Below, in pieces: positions 7,901 to 14,610 of a stretch of DNA of 20,257 bases; the first letter of the stretch is position 1; each line of letters starts with the position of its first letter. Origin of the DNA: CAZMVY01 sp964617875 (GTDB lineage Bacteria; Planctomycetota; Phycisphaerae; UBA1845; PWPN01). The notes beneath the pieces were generated by a model. The model was not told the origin of the DNA. It was given only the letters and a program-made list of their open reading frames with translations, and did no database searches. The stretch spans positions 1 through 20,257 of the forward strand of contig CAZUAI010000095.1 of assembly GCA_964617875.1 (NCBI GenBank). Reading direction: 5' to 3'. The position numbers were made by a program, and so were the translations under genes.

Positions 7901-8571
7901 GTTTCGGGGGCCGACCTTGCGACGGCGCGGCCCAGGTGGGGGCCTATCCGGCCGCTGTGCGGGCAGACGGTAACGTCGGTGATGACGGTCACCCCGGGGC
8001 GTTGGTTGCGTGCGAAGGCGTCAAGCGAAGAGACATCGCGCCCGACCAGGTCGTCCCCGACCGAGACCAGGACCCTGCCCGTGGCGGCATCGACGACCAG
8101 GATGCGCGAGTAGACCTCGTAGGACGTGCGAATCAGGTTCAGATAATCGAGGAGCCGCCCGTAACCGGGCTCCCGGCGGACGGCGGCCCAAAGGTCCGCA
8201 TCGCGAAGACCCGCGGCCTCCAGCCGCTGCACGGCGTCGCAGAGGCGTGAGGCGTTATTCGCGAAGAAGGCGTTGTCGGCGGAGACCCGGATGTCATTGC
8301 ATCGTTCCGTGAATACCTGGACGATCCGGTCCTTCTTCAGGTCGGCGACCAGTTCGAGGTTTCGCAGGATCTCAGCCCGTTGCTGACCTTGCTGCCCGAC
8401 GCAGGATGTGCCGGGCACGCCGAAGACCTGGATCAGTTCGGCAATGGACCACGCGCAGACGAGACCGGCGCCCAGATAGAGGATCATCCGGGTTCGGATG
8501 CTCAGCGATCGGCGGCGCGAGGCGTCGGCCGGCGGCTCGGTTGCGCCGTCGTGATTCGCAGGGTCGGGCAT
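4945..8571 (-). CDS. Membrane sensor histidine kinase with Cache-like, HAMP and four PAS domains
   Basis: About 1208 residues. A transmembrane helix (about 29-50) and a second (about 353-374) enclose a roughly 300-residue periplasmic region resembling a double Cache sensor (SRILVVDAATGRVLVSVGDDLVG). Then follow HAMP (about 375-428), a coiled coil, and PAS domains near 465-585, 590-705, 712-830 and 845-965. The HisKA phosphorylation site is His986 (VSHDLKSPL). The ATPase domain has its N box at Asn1101, G1 box DNGPG at Asp1131-Gly1135, and GSGVGLAI. The fourth PAS contains Cys898-Pro-Phe-Cys901. The start ATG 8571 is preferred because GAGGTG (8578-8583) sits six bases upstream; a GTG at 8580 would overlap that ribosome site. 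The kinase lacks a receiver and is followed immediately by a single-domain regulator. The ligand is unknown. Confidence 0.95.
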   Translation of the reverse strand: MPDPANHDGATEPPADASRRRSLSIRTRMILYLGAGLVCAWSIAELIQVFGVPGTSCVGQQGQQRAEILRNLELVADLKKDRIVQVFTERCNDIRVSADNAFFANNASRLCDAVQRLEAAGLRDADLWAAVRREPGYGRLLDYLNLIRTSYEVYSRILVVDAATGRVLVSVGDDLVGRDVSSLDAFARNQRPGVTVITDVTVCPHSGRIGPHLGRAVARSAPETGQPEEERAAVVLIFELDAEKALRPIVETGMGLGLTGEVVLLNPDRRIIAPLKHTLPDGSVPRPLEFQSQALPDRLAVRGHEGILEAPDYRGVPVLAACRHIRITPEWGLGLVVKRDQTEVYAPLRRNLAWSFAVSLLAVAGVIGLVIGNARKITGPLLALSRAAARVAHGDLGARAPVTTADEVGALAVTFNTMVGQIQEWHRTLEDQVAARTAELTRTSDDLKAKIAEHDRAEAALRRSESLLKATLQSTADGILVMDEDGKVAHANARFAELWRIPQECLADDDGSLLDRMLDQIEDPGAFLARVRGLHQNPAEDFDTIRLKDGRFFEHFSCPLIDNGLLCGRVWSFRDVTRRRQAEEDLRSNEARYRELANSIGDVFFAMDKDLRYTFWNKASETLTGVAASDAIGKSLFDVFPDVRGTEIEQLYRDVLRTQQPQRRIQRYCVRNREAFFEISAYPSRDGISVFAEDVTDSRRAEEALQAERNLVSAILETSGALIVVLDRTGRIVRYNRTCEQITGYAADEATGEFFWDMVLPADEIETVKAEFSRLRPGSFPHRHETHWIARDGTRRLISWTDTALLDGDGAIRYVVATGIDITERQKTEILLRKLHTDLTTQYRGLFAIFEGFEGAVYVADLNTHELLYANSYLTTRYGNVVGRKCWQVLQPHLHGPCPFCTNDQLLSPDGQPAPPVIRENRNPQTGRWWQSTDRAIRWPDGRLVRMEIAIDITDRKQAEEELKRTNAELKQKNAEMERFVYTVSHDLKSPLITIQGFVGHLKRDIDAGRIERLTDFAGRILGAITRTRQLIDGLLELSRVGRVSRQPEWIPMGEFLDGILQNHEEQLAERHIQTHRQPDMPVIHACPSLVAAVFDNLIVNAILHGSTAPNPQIVVGVQEDGEYYRFYVRDNGPGVAEEQQERIFEVFQRLSTDPKGSGVGLAIVKRAVELLEGHVRVESRPGEGATFWVAIPMRGTVEQTSLAEALA

Positions 8572-8886
8572 GGCGGGCACCTCGTTCGTGGGCCCTGGGC
8601 ACGGCCGGCGGCCCGGCCGTCAGCAGATAGATCGGTTGTCGCGGCGTTACGCTTTCCTGCCGTCGTGTGTTATCGGCCAATCATCGTGCGATTGCGGCCG
8701 ATCGTGGCGTCGGCCCGACGCGGTTCAGATAACCTTGGGGCGGTTCGCGGATTGCGGTCTGACAGTACTGAAAGCCCGCACTGTCCGGCGTGAATTGTCA
8801 GGCGGGTGCGAAGCCGCGGCCTTCGCGTGCCGATACAAGCTCGGGTGTCATACGGAACCTGTGCAGGGAAGTGAGGTCTGACCGGG
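8572..8886. other. Divergent intergenic region between the kinase operon and the c-di-GMP gene
   Basis: This roughly 315-bp stretch separates two outward-facing genes and should hold the promoters for both. No strong sigma-70 pair is visible in either direction. Features seen are the kinase ribosome site (8578-8583); an exact GCCGATAA on the minus strand at 8670-8677, which equals the FliA/sigma-28 -10 consensus but has a poor -35; a repeated motif CGGCCRATC at 8674-8686 and 8695-8707; and a palindrome CAGTACTG at about 8763-8770. No gene is supported here. Confidence 0.5.
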
Positions 8887-10533
8887 GTGGCTCAGCGCAA
8901 ACCGCACAAGACGAGGATTCTGCTCGCCGAGGACAATCCTGACCATCAGCAGCTCCTTCAGATGGGCTTGACGGACGGGCGTCCGGACGTCGAGATCCAC
9001 GTCGTGGCGAGCGGAGCCGAGCTGCTCCGGGTTTCCCGGGAGGCCGGCCCGGACGGCTTCGACTGTATCGTCCTCGACTACTATCTGCCGGATGCGCGGG
9101 CGGAGGAGCTGGTTCCGCAGGTGCAGGAACAGGGGATCCGCTGCCCCACGGTGGTCATCTCGTCCAGCCAGGAGCAGACGGTCGTTGTCAACAGCATCCG
9201 CGCTGGCGGGGTCGTGGATTTCGTGCCGAAGACGGAAGCCATCGAGGGGAACGGTCTGCGGGAGCGCGTGTCGGCGGCGATCGTACGCTGGCGGCGTCAG
9301 GAGGCGGAGAAGAGGCGGAACGCCCTTCGCGAGCGGCGGCTGACGGCCCTCACCGAGGAGGACCCCCTGACGGGCCTGTTGAGCCGCCGCTGGCTGGACC
9401 GCGTGCTTTGCGACCGGCGGCAGCGGCTGGATCGGCGGGGCCGGCTGTCGGTGGCGATGATCGACGTGGACTTCTTCCGGCAGGTCAACAGCACGTATGG
9501 CCATCCGGGCGGCGATGCGGCGCTTCGCGGCATTGCCGACGTGCTGCGGTCGTGCGCGAATCCGGGCGACTCGCTCTGCCGGTACGGCGGAGAGGAGTTT
9601 CTCGTCCTCCGGCCGGCGACGACGTACAGCGAGACGATGGTGTGGGCACAGCACCTGCGGCGGAAGGTGGCCGATCTGAACGTGACGTACGGCGGGGCGG
9701 TGATCCCGCTGACGATCAGCCTCGGGGTCGTGAACCGGACCAACTGCCACGTGGACATGCAGATGATCTGGCAGGCCGATCAGGCGATGTACCAGGCGAA
9801 GGCGCTGGGGCGGAACCGGGTGTGCACGTGGGAGATGGTGGCGTTCGACCGGGCGGTCAGCGGCGTTCTGGCGTTCACGGCGCCGTCGCTCGAGGCCCGC
9901 CTGCGCGAGGTCCTCGCGAACTGCGAGACGCACCTGGGCGCGACGCAGCGCGACCACCTGACCTCCCATGCGGAGTACGTCGCGAAGATGGCGTTGCGGC
10001 TGGGGCGCGTGCTGGGGATGGGCGAGGCCGCACTGGAGCGTCTGCGGATCGCGGGTCTGTGCCACGATCTGGGCAAGTTCCTCGTCCCCGAGGATGTGCT
10101 GGCGAAGCCGTCGTCGCTGTCGCCCGACGAACGGCTGGTCGTTTCCTGGCACGCCGGCGATGGGGCGGACATGTGCCTCCGGCTCGGGGCGGACGTCGAG
10201 ACTGCCGACTACGTCCGGTATCACCACACGCGGTTCGACGAAGACGGCGCCGCGGGCGGGCGGCGCGGCCGGGAGACGCCGCTCGGCGCCCGCATCCTGG
10301 CCGTGGCCGATGCGTTCGTTACCATGACGTCCGAGCGGTCGTACTGCACGGCCCGCTCGTTTACGGCGACGATCCATGAACTTCATCGCGTCGCCGGGGC
10401 GCAGTTTGATCCGAAGGTGGTCTACGCCATCCCGGCCGCTCTGCTTTCCGATATCCCGAAGCGGCAGGCGAACGGTCCGTCGGCGGTTGTGTCTGTCGGC
10501 GACGACGCGGCGATGGCTGTCGAATCCCGATGA
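8887..10533 (+). CDS. Response regulator with REC, GGDEF and HD-GYP-type domains
   Basis: 548 residues, GTG start; an in-frame stop at 8872 prevents a longer version, and a GTGAGGT site lies upstream. Domains: receiver (about 9-130) with acidic Glu15/Asp16 and phospho-acceptor Asp64 (VLDYYLP); GGDEF (about 155-315) with active site Gly234-Gly-Glu-Glu-Phe238 (GGEEF), so diguanylate cyclase activity is plausible; HD domain (about 345-520) with His393/Asp394 (CHDLGKF) and His446/His447 (RYHHTRFD), the metal-binding pattern of c-di-GMP phosphodiesterases. Two departures from type are seen. The product-inhibition RxxD site before GGEEF reads NPGD, and the GYP stretch after HH is replaced by a Gly/Arg-rich segment (AAGGRRGRETPLG). 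The protein may therefore make c-di-GMP without feedback inhibition, and its HD part may be weak, non-catalytic or of altered specificity. Two PilZ-like genes follow on the same strand. Confidence 0.93.
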   Translation: MAQRKPHKTRILLAEDNPDHQQLLQMGLTDGRPDVEIHVVASGAELLRVSREAGPDGFDCIVLDYYLPDARAEELVPQVQEQGIRCPTVVISSSQEQTVVVNSIRAGGVVDFVPKTEAIEGNGLRERVSAAIVRWRRQEAEKRRNALRERRLTALTEEDPLTGLLSRRWLDRVLCDRRQRLDRRGRLSVAMIDVDFFRQVNSTYGHPGGDAALRGIADVLRSCANPGDSLCRYGGEEFLVLRPATTYSETMVWAQHLRRKVADLNVTYGGAVIPLTISLGVVNRTNCHVDMQMIWQADQAMYQAKALGRNRVCTWEMVAFDRAVSGVLAFTAPSLEARLREVLANCETHLGATQRDHLTSHAEYVAKMALRLGRVLGMGEAALERLRIAGLCHDLGKFLVPEDVLAKPSSLSPDERLVVSWHAGDGADMCLRLGADVETADYVRYHHTRFDEDGAAGGRRGRETPLGARILAVADAFVTMTSERSYCTARSFTATIHELHRVAGAQFDPKVVYAIPAALLSDIPKRQANGPSAVVSVGDDAAMAVESR

Positions 10534-10728
10534 CGTGTCAGCGGCCGGGGGGGCGGAAAGAACGGCGCCGAATGCGGCCGATCATCGTCGTTTTCGGCCG
10601 GTCCCATAGCGATGCGTCCGCTCGCGCAGATGCCTTTATTCCATAAGGTTAATACTGCCTCGCGCCGACAATGAAGGTGTGGATGGGCCGAGGCCGTGGG
10701 TGTGGCTTGCTGGTCAGGAGGACAGGAT
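10534..10728 (+). promoter_or_regulatory. Intergenic region upstream of the first PilZ-like gene
   Basis: It contains a third copy of the CGGCCGATCATCGT motif (10575-10588), an A/T-rich patch around 10636-10655 (TTTATTCCATAAGGTTAATACT) that is the most promoter-like spot but lacks a clear -35, and the AGGAGG ribosome site at 10716-10721. There is no gene and no obvious terminator for the upstream gene. Confidence 0.3.
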
Positions 10729-11079
10729 GTGAATGACCGTCGAAAGGGACCACGAGCGGAGATGGGAAGGCGCCGGTCGGACCGCTCGCCCCTGTTCCGC
10801 CACGTCTTCTGGCGGACCGTGGGAGAAGAGCGGGCGCGAAAGGGGCTTCTGGTGGGCGTCTCCGCAACGGGGCTGGCGATGCTGACCGAGCGTCAGGATT
10901 CGCCATCGCCGGGTTCGCGGATTACGTCGGGCAAGCGTGCCCGGCGTCACCGGTGGCCCGGCACGGCCGTCGTGACGCGGATCGATCACCTGTCGGGGTT
11001 GTTGGATCTGGTGGCGGCGGAGTACGTAACGGGCGGGGCGTCGTCCTCTGCGGAGCGGCGGCGTCAGGAGGCGAACTGA
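10729..11079 (+). CDS. Small PilZ-like protein with degenerate c-di-GMP motif
   Basis: 116 residues. The start is GTG 10729, fixed by AGGAGG (10716-10721) seven bases upstream; the overlapping ATG at 10727 is followed at once by a stop. The protein aligns by eye with its neighbour at 11286. An RxxxR motif (Arg15-Arg19) is followed 24 residues later by Gly43-V-Ser45-A-T-Gly48, the place of (D/N)xSxxG, and near the end AVVTRIDHLSGLLDLVAA matches CRVTRVEAYGGDLSLVAC. The first Asp/Asn of the second motif is Gly here, so c-di-GMP binding may be weakened. The N-terminus is very rich in Arg/Lys. The gene lies downstream of the GGDEF/HD gene, suggesting an effector of that pathway. The family call rests on motif spacing and the paralogue. 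Confidence 0.7.
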   Translation: MNDRRKGPRAEMGRRRSDRSPLFRHVFWRTVGEERARKGLLVGVSATGLAMLTERQDSPSPGSRITSGKRARRHRWPGTAVVTRIDHLSGLLDLVAAEYVTGGASSSAERRRQEAN

Positions 11080-11285
11080 GGGGGCCGCGCGGCCGGCGCT
11101 GCCGGCCGGGTGACGCGGCCTGTGCGGGAATCTCAGCAAAGGCCAGGGACCCTGGAACGGACAGGAATGCCCCCAATCGGATCGCCGGGCAGCCCTCGCC
11201 CGGCGGTGAAGAGCCTCCCGTCCGGGGTCCCTGCCATTATTCCGTTCCCGTCTTTGGAGGGCACGGTGCGCAGAGGAGCCAATTC
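11080..11285 (+). promoter_or_regulatory. Hairpin-rich spacer between the two PilZ-like genes
   Basis: Three perfect inverted repeats are visible: GGCCGGC-GCT-GCCGGCC (11091-11107), CCAGGG-A-CCCTGG (about 11142-11154), and CGCCGGGC with GCCCGGCG (11183-11190 and 11198-11205, loop of seven). None is followed by a T-run, so they are not classical intrinsic terminators. They may attenuate, stabilise or insulate the transcript. The ribosome site AGAGGAG (11272-11278) for the next gene lies seven bases before its ATG. Confidence 0.4.
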
Positions 11286-11570
11286 ATGATCGAACGGCGA
11301 GCGCAAGAGGACCGTCGGAACGAGCCGCGCTATCCCCTGGCCGGCCAACTCGCGTGGCGGAGGGTCGGCGGTGAACAGACTTTTACCGGATGGCTCAGCG
11401 ACACCTCGCGGAGGGGGGTGTCGTTCATCGCGTCGGCGAAGCGTCGGATCTCATTCGGCGACGAACTCGAACTCATCAGCCCGGACGAAGGCTCCCAGCG
11501 GTGCCGGGTCACACGCGTCGAGGCGTACGGCGGCGACCTGTCGCTGGTGGCGTGTACGACGATTGACTGA
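11286..11570 (+). CDS. PilZ-domain protein, probable c-di-GMP receptor
   Basis: 94 residues, essentially a lone PilZ domain. The c-di-GMP-binding signature is complete: Arg11-xxx-Arg15 (RNEPR) and, 24 residues on, Asp39-T-Ser41-R-R-Gly44 (DTSRRG), followed by beta-strand-like segments (ELELISP, CRVTRVEAYGGDLSLVAC). PilZ proteins bind c-di-GMP and change partner activity; no partner domain is fused here. ATG 11286 has a good AGAGGAG site. It shares strand and theme with the GGDEF/HD-GYP gene and is a paralogue of the preceding gene. The next gene is convergent, 52 bp away. Confidence 0.85.
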   Translation: MIERRAQEDRRNEPRYPLAGQLAWRRVGGEQTFTGWLSDTSRRGVSFIASAKRRISFGDELELISPDEGSQRCRVTRVEAYGGDLSLVACTTID

Positions 11571-11592
11571 ACGCCGTCTGTCCCGGTGGACG

Positions 11593-11614
11593 CCCCATTG
11601 TTTCGGCGGTGGGG
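11593..11614. terminator. Possible weak bidirectional hairpin between convergent genes
   Basis: CCCCA (11593-11597) and TGGGG (11610-11614) could pair with a 12-base loop in the 52-bp gap between the PilZ gene and the ADP-ribosylglycohydrolase gene. No T-run is present on either side, so termination is only suggested by position. Confidence 0.2.
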
Positions 11615-11622
11615 GTGGCGAT

Positions 11623-13083
11623 TCATTCGCCCGTTGGCGGCAACCGCAGCCCTGCCGCCGCCGCTTTGCTTCGGAGTGCCGCTCCATCCGGGCCGGGCGC
11701 CTTCGCGATGCTCTTCACGACGTCGGCGTGCTTCTGCAGTTCTTTGATCGCCCGGGCCCAGTCCGCCGGGCGCTCGTTCCGCAGCCGCTGTGACTCCCCC
11801 AGGCAGATCGCCAGGTAGGCCGCACGAGCCCGGCTCCTGGCGTCGGCGGCCAAGTCCTTATCCAATCCCGGCAGGAACCGATTGCGGAGTTCGGCAAGCC
11901 GTTCACCCGGCGAGACCAGCGGTCTCACGTTTGCGGGCTTCTGCACGCGAATGCGGAAGACACGTCGGTCTCCGTCGCGTCTCTCGGCGCCTCCGTTGGC
12001 CAGGATCACGGTCCTGGCGATGTCGGCCAGGCGCTCGCCGTAGCGGCTGATCGTTTCGTCCGTCGGCATGCCGGGACGGGTTCGGTTCTCGTACCGGTCG
12101 CCGATGGCCCACTTCTGCCCGGCCATCCACCGCCGTCCCTTGATCACCCCCAGGACCGTCGCCGCCGTTGCGGCATTGCAGTCGGCATCCCATCCGAAGT
12201 TGAACGCGAGCCGCAGCGTCTCGACGAAATCGCCACGGCCGTGCAGCAGCGCCCCGACGATGGCGGCGGTGTTGAGGACGCAGCCGTTGCGGTCCACGAT
12301 GTCGCCGCCGTGACGGGCGTACTTCGTCAGGATCTGCCGGCGAGTCTCTCGCCAGTCGTGGGGGTGCGCCTTCCACCAGCCCTGCACGTCGCCGATGATT
12401 CGACGGATCTCGGATTTCGGGTCTACCGCGAGGCGGCCCGCGTTGAGGATCTGGCCGACATCGCTCGTGACAAAGGCCGTTGCGATCATGCCGGCGAACA
12501 GTTGTGTCGTCTGTGCGGGCTCGCCGTCGATGGCGACCTCGGTGTAGTGCAGCGAGATCGTGGATGCCGTTTGCGGCATCGCCGGGGCGACCAGGCCGAA
12601 CGCCTCACAGAGGAACTGGCCGGAGACGTTGAACCCCGACCACGGATTGACCGGGAGGCGTCCGGTCCAGGGCGGCTCAATCCCGAGGTTCATCAGCCCG
12701 CGGGCGTAGAGGTTTGCGCACCAGATGCGCTCGTTGATGTGCGTCCGCCACAGTTCGACGATGCGTGGGGGCGGGATCAGCGGCTCGCCGGTGCGCTGCA
12801 TCTCGACGACGTAGACCCATTCAATGTCGGTGTCGTCATCCGTCCATGCCCCTGCGGGCAGCGAGGGGACGTACTCGGACACGTTCCCGGGCCCGGCGAT
12901 GTACTTGTTCTCGTGCGGCAGGCCGTTGAGGTTGCCGAGCAATTGCCCCAGGAGACCGCCGGCGGTCTTGTCGGCGAGGACGTCGGCGGGGACCTCTGCA
13001 AACTCGGCGTCGGCTGCGGAAGCCGCCGAGGCAAGCCCGAGCGTCGCGAGGATTGGCAGCCAATGGATTCGCTTTGTGGTCAT
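11623..13083 (-). CDS. Secreted ADP-ribosylglycohydrolase-family protein
   Basis: 486 residues with a signal peptide (about 1-23, ASAASAADA). The fold belongs to the ADP-ribosyl-(dinitrogen reductase) hydrolase / DraG-ARH family, which removes ADP-ribose from proteins or related N- or O-glycosidic substrates using two metal ions. Metal-site motifs are present: T81-D-D-D-T-D86 (WTDDDTDIEW) and, near the C-terminus, GWD299-A-D301-C-N (GWDADCNAAT), a variant of the usual GGDTDT. A helical tail of about 120 residues follows the core. It is the third and last gene of an operon, 24 bp after the sulfatase stop, with only a weak ribosome site (AGCACGAG). Export, and company with a sulfatase and a GH109-like protein, suggest a role in glycan or nucleoside-glycoside breakdown rather than classic reversal of protein ADP-ribosylation. 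The substrate is unknown. Confidence 0.88.
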   Translation of the reverse strand: MTTKRIHWLPILATLGLASAASAADAEFAEVPADVLADKTAGGLLGQLLGNLNGLPHENKYIAGPGNVSEYVPSLPAGAWTDDDTDIEWVYVVEMQRTGEPLIPPPRIVELWRTHINERIWCANLYARGLMNLGIEPPWTGRLPVNPWSGFNVSGQFLCEAFGLVAPAMPQTASTISLHYTEVAIDGEPAQTTQLFAGMIATAFVTSDVGQILNAGRLAVDPKSEIRRIIGDVQGWWKAHPHDWRETRRQILTKYARHGGDIVDRNGCVLNTAAIVGALLHGRGDFVETLRLAFNFGWDADCNAATAATVLGVIKGRRWMAGQKWAIGDRYENRTRPGMPTDETISRYGERLADIARTVILANGGAERRDGDRRVFRIRVQKPANVRPLVSPGERLAELRNRFLPGLDKDLAADARSRARAAYLAICLGESQRLRNERPADWARAIKELQKHADVVKSIAKAPGPDGAALRSKAAAAGLRLPPTGE

Positions 13084-13107
13084 CTCGTGCTCTGCCGCCC
13101 GCGTGGG

Positions 13108-14577
13108 TCACCGGACACGGGTGATGATGCGGTCTCTGGTCCAGTGATCGCGATACCAGGTGCTCGCCTCGAACGTGTCATCCAATTCGGCCATGCGCCT
13201 TTTCAGCAGCTTGCGGAATCGCTCGAGCGTCGACGTGTGGCCGGCGTCGCCCGCGAGGTCGCGGAGCTGGTACGGATCGAGCGTGTTGTCGAAGAGCAGT
13301 TCCCTGCGGTCCTTGCGGTAGATCGCGTAGGTGTACCGCTTGTCGCGCAGGGCCCGCCACTCGTAGCCGTCCTCCCATGTCGCGCAGGCCCCGGTGTTCT
13401 GCAGGAACGCCGCTTCCGGCTCGGGGCCGGGCTTGCCGAATGCGCAGTGGCCGAGGTCCGTGCCCTCGACCTTCGCCGGGACGGGCAGACCGGCCATCGA
13501 CAGGAGCGTCGGCATGATGTCCGGCGTGTTCAGGCACGCATCGGTCTTCGAGCCCGCGGGAACCTTTCCCGGCCAGCGGACGACGAACGGCACGCGAATC
13601 GCCTCTTCATAGAAAATGTTCTTGGCCCGCCGGCCGTGGGAGCCCATCATCTCCCCATGGTCGGAGGTGAAGACCACGATCGTGTTGTCGCGGATCCCGG
13701 CGTCGTCGATCGCCCGGAGCAGACGGCCCAGGTTCCAGTCGAGGTTGGCGGTCATGGCGTAGTAGCCGCGCATCATGTCCGGCAGCCGGCGGCGCTCGGC
13801 CGCGTCCCTGAAGCGGCCCCACGCGTCGGCATAGGGATCGTTTTCCGGCTTGTAGTTCGGCGGCGGGGCGAATCGCGGCCTGCCGTCCTCGTCGGCGAAC
13901 ATCGCATAGTACTCGGGCGGCACGTTGTCCGCCCTCCAGGGATCGTGGGGCGTGCCGACGGCCAGGAACAGCGCGAACGGCTTGCCTGCGCGAGCGTAAC
14001 GCCGGACGAGCCCGATTGCCATGTCGGTCTGCACGTCCGGCTCGTAGCCGCTGACAGGAATCTTCTCGGGGCCGTCGGTGTGGTAGTACGCCTTGTAGTA
14101 CTCGTGGTGGAAGTTGTACGCGGCCCAGAAGCCGTCGAAGCCAAGGCGGTACGGTCCCGGCGGGACGAACGAGTTCTTCGCCTCGTCGTGGTGGCCCAGC
14201 TCGTTGGCCCAGAGGTGCCACTTGCCGATGTAGGCGGTGTCGTAGCCGTGCCGCGTCAGCACATGGGCGAGGCATTCGTGGTTGGGGTTCATCCGCAGTT
14301 CGTTGATCACCATGCCGGTGGATGTCGTGTACTTTCCGGTGAAGAGCGAGGCGCGGTAGGCCGCACACACCGGGTGGCCGGACACGGCGTTGCGGAAGAC
14401 GACGCCCTGCGCGGCCAGCGTGTCGAGATGGGGCGTCCGCGCCTTCGGATCGCCCGCGAACCCGCACGACTGGTATCGCAGCTGGTCCGCCAGCACGAAG
14501 ACCAGGTTCGGCCGTGCGGCCCGGGCGTGCGATGCCAGGCAGAGAGACGCGATCAACACAACGGAGGACCGGTTCAC
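13108..14577 (-). CDS. Secreted S1-family sulfatase
   Basis: 489 residues; removes sulfate esters from a sulfated substrate, most likely a polysaccharide. A short signal peptide (about 1-20, LASHARA) precedes the alkaline-phosphatase-like core. Metal and active-site residues visible: Asp31 (VLADQLR), the formylglycine site Cys71-A-A-Y-Arg75 followed by ASLFTG, Lys/His in YIGKWHL, HDPW, and Asp306-His307 (TSDHGEMMGSHG). The formylglycine motif is CxAxR instead of the usual CxPxR; such sites are accepted by the anaerobic-type maturase, so the enzyme may still be active. The start is GTG 14577, with GGAGG 11 bases upstream, a rather long spacing. It lies 33 bp after the GH109-like gene and 24 bp before the ADP-ribosylglycohydrolase gene, and is the middle of that operon. 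The substrate is not predictable from sequence alone. Confidence 0.93.
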   Translation of the reverse strand: MNRSSVVLIASLCLASHARAARPNLVFVLADQLRYQSCGFAGDPKARTPHLDTLAAQGVVFRNAVSGHPVCAAYRASLFTGKYTTSTGMVINELRMNPNHECLAHVLTRHGYDTAYIGKWHLWANELGHHDEAKNSFVPPGPYRLGFDGFWAAYNFHHEYYKAYYHTDGPEKIPVSGYEPDVQTDMAIGLVRRYARAGKPFALFLAVGTPHDPWRADNVPPEYYAMFADEDGRPRFAPPPNYKPENDPYADAWGRFRDAAERRRLPDMMRGYYAMTANLDWNLGRLLRAIDDAGIRDNTIVVFTSDHGEMMGSHGRRAKNIFYEEAIRVPFVVRWPGKVPAGSKTDACLNTPDIMPTLLSMAGLPVPAKVEGTDLGHCAFGKPGPEPEAAFLQNTGACATWEDGYEWRALRDKRYTYAIYRKDRRELLFDNTLDPYQLRDLAGDAGHTSTLERFRKLLKRRMAELDDTFEASTWYRDHWTRDRIITRVR

Positions 14578-14610
14578 GGCAGTGCATGCCTCCGGGGCCT
14601 CGCCGTCCGG

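Noticed and set aside
5482..8250. Open + strand frame of about 920 codons opposite the histidine kinase
   Set aside because: No recognisable motif, while the minus strand shows a complete Cache-HAMP-PAS-HisKA-ATPase order.
8747..8754. GCGGATTG shared with the CRISPR repeat, considered as part of a tracrRNA anti-repeat
   Set aside because: Only eight bases match, with no extended complementarity and no following hairpins or terminator.
8848..10386. Open minus-strand frame of about 510 codons opposite the GGDEF/HD gene
   Set aside because: The + strand protein has intact REC, GGEEF and HD motifs; the antisense product is Arg/His/Pro-rich and unrecognisable.
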